The position numbers and the translations under genes are program-made. From a virus, in the IMG/VR virus record IMGVR_UViG_3300042863_000526, positions 1 through 45,533 of that record: a DNA stretch of 45,533 bases; one strand, given 5' to 3'. This document shows, in pieces, positions 45,325 through 45,533 of the stretch. The notes under the pieces were generated by a model that saw only the letters and a program-made list of their open reading frames with translations, made no database searches and was not told the origin of the DNA. Position 1 is the first letter of the stretch, and every line of letters begins with the position of its first letter.

Positions 45325-45349
45325 CAATAAATCAGTTTGGGTTTATAAT
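45321..45349 (+). promoter_or_regulatory. Sigma-70-type promoter TTGACA-17-TATAAT
   Basis: Perfect boxes; -35 in the TTGACAATAAATC form; drives the last, partial gene. Confidence 0.85.
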
Positions 45350-45378
45350 ACACATATTAACTTAAAAGGGAAACTAAA

Positions 45379-45533
45379 ATGTCGTTGAAACAAAAAGCAT
45401 TACTTCAAACTATTGGTATCTTTGCATTGATTCTCGGATCGACTGCGTTGCTTCAGTTAGCACTTACTAACATGGATCTACAAACTATCCAATATATCTT
45501 GGGCGCAGGAGTACTTGGATTTTTTGGATATGT
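45379..45533 (+). CDS. Small membrane protein, 3' end outside the window
   Basis: MSLKQKALLQTIGIFALILG then STALLQLALTNMD; a second hydrophobic part begins at ILGAGVLGFFGY. Two membrane helices are likely. AAAAGGG precedes the ATG. The reading frame is open to the end of the window. Confidence 0.75.
   Translation, partial: MSLKQKALLQTIGIFALILGSTALLQLALTNMDLQTIQYILGAGVLGFFGY

Overview
The window looks like part of a large virulent tailed-phage genome (T4-like or jumbo type), probably from an aquatic environment and infecting a bacterium with ordinary sigma-70 promoters. The reasons are low GC, tightly packed genes with ATGA or TAATG overlaps, a very long tRNA array with encoded CCA ends, many tiny unknown genes, near-consensus TTGACA-17-TATAAT promoters, and T4-late-like TATAAATA boxes just upstream of start codons. 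No capsid, terminase or polymerase gene is present, so the phage call is inference. All family names come from reading motifs, not from database searches.

Region 1 (1-17.7 kb and 18.9-22.6 kb) is a biosynthetic or modification region. It holds nine radical-SAM enzymes, two of them with a cobalamin-type N-terminal region. Around them are six of the eight Fe(II)/2-oxoglutarate-type oxygenases of the window, a QueC-like PP-loop enzyme, SGNH-type proteins, a methyltransferase-like protein, a degenerate kinase-like protein, a protein of two tandem glycosyltransferase-like units and a tail-fibre-like protein. Up to 10.4 kb the genes form two operons running away from a divergent promoter at 5.95 kb; a third, minus-strand operon runs from 17.7 to 10.5 kb. 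The substrate is unknown; a surface glycan or a virion protein is a reasonable guess.

Region 2 (17.8-34.1 kb) is an array of 36 tRNA genes that together cover all 20 amino acids, with an initiator-like tRNA and one structurally aberrant tRNA-Tyr. Small genes lie between them: an HNH nuclease, methyltransferases, two oxygenases, a parvulin isomerase and an RNA polymerase omega subunit. The gaps hold many non-coding RNAs closed by long perfect stems. Two families recur. Family A (five copies, three exactly 55 nt long) has a covarying GGAT stem followed by TTCAGCAA. Family B (two copies) has a conserved core inside a covarying stem of about 20 bp.

Region 3 (34.1-35.8 kb) is a DUF2828-like protein with a C-terminal von Willebrand A domain, an architecture like the Y-RNA-binding protein Ro60. 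One family A RNA sits at the predicted 5' end of its transcript, two more lie just upstream, and two other long-stem RNAs lie just downstream. A Ro-like protein with a set of Y-RNA-like RNAs spread through a tRNA array is my best candidate for a previously undescribed system. A polynucleotide-kinase-like gene, a metallophosphoesterase and a CX5R phosphatase follow, which could mean RNA-end repair.

Region 4 (35.8-45.5 kb) is typical phage early or accessory DNA. It has small hypothetical genes under a promoter family with an extended -35 element, a GIY-YIG nuclease, a D,D-carboxypeptidase-like protein, an HExxH metalloprotease-like protein, a TPR-glycosyltransferase, an AbrB-like protein and small membrane proteins.
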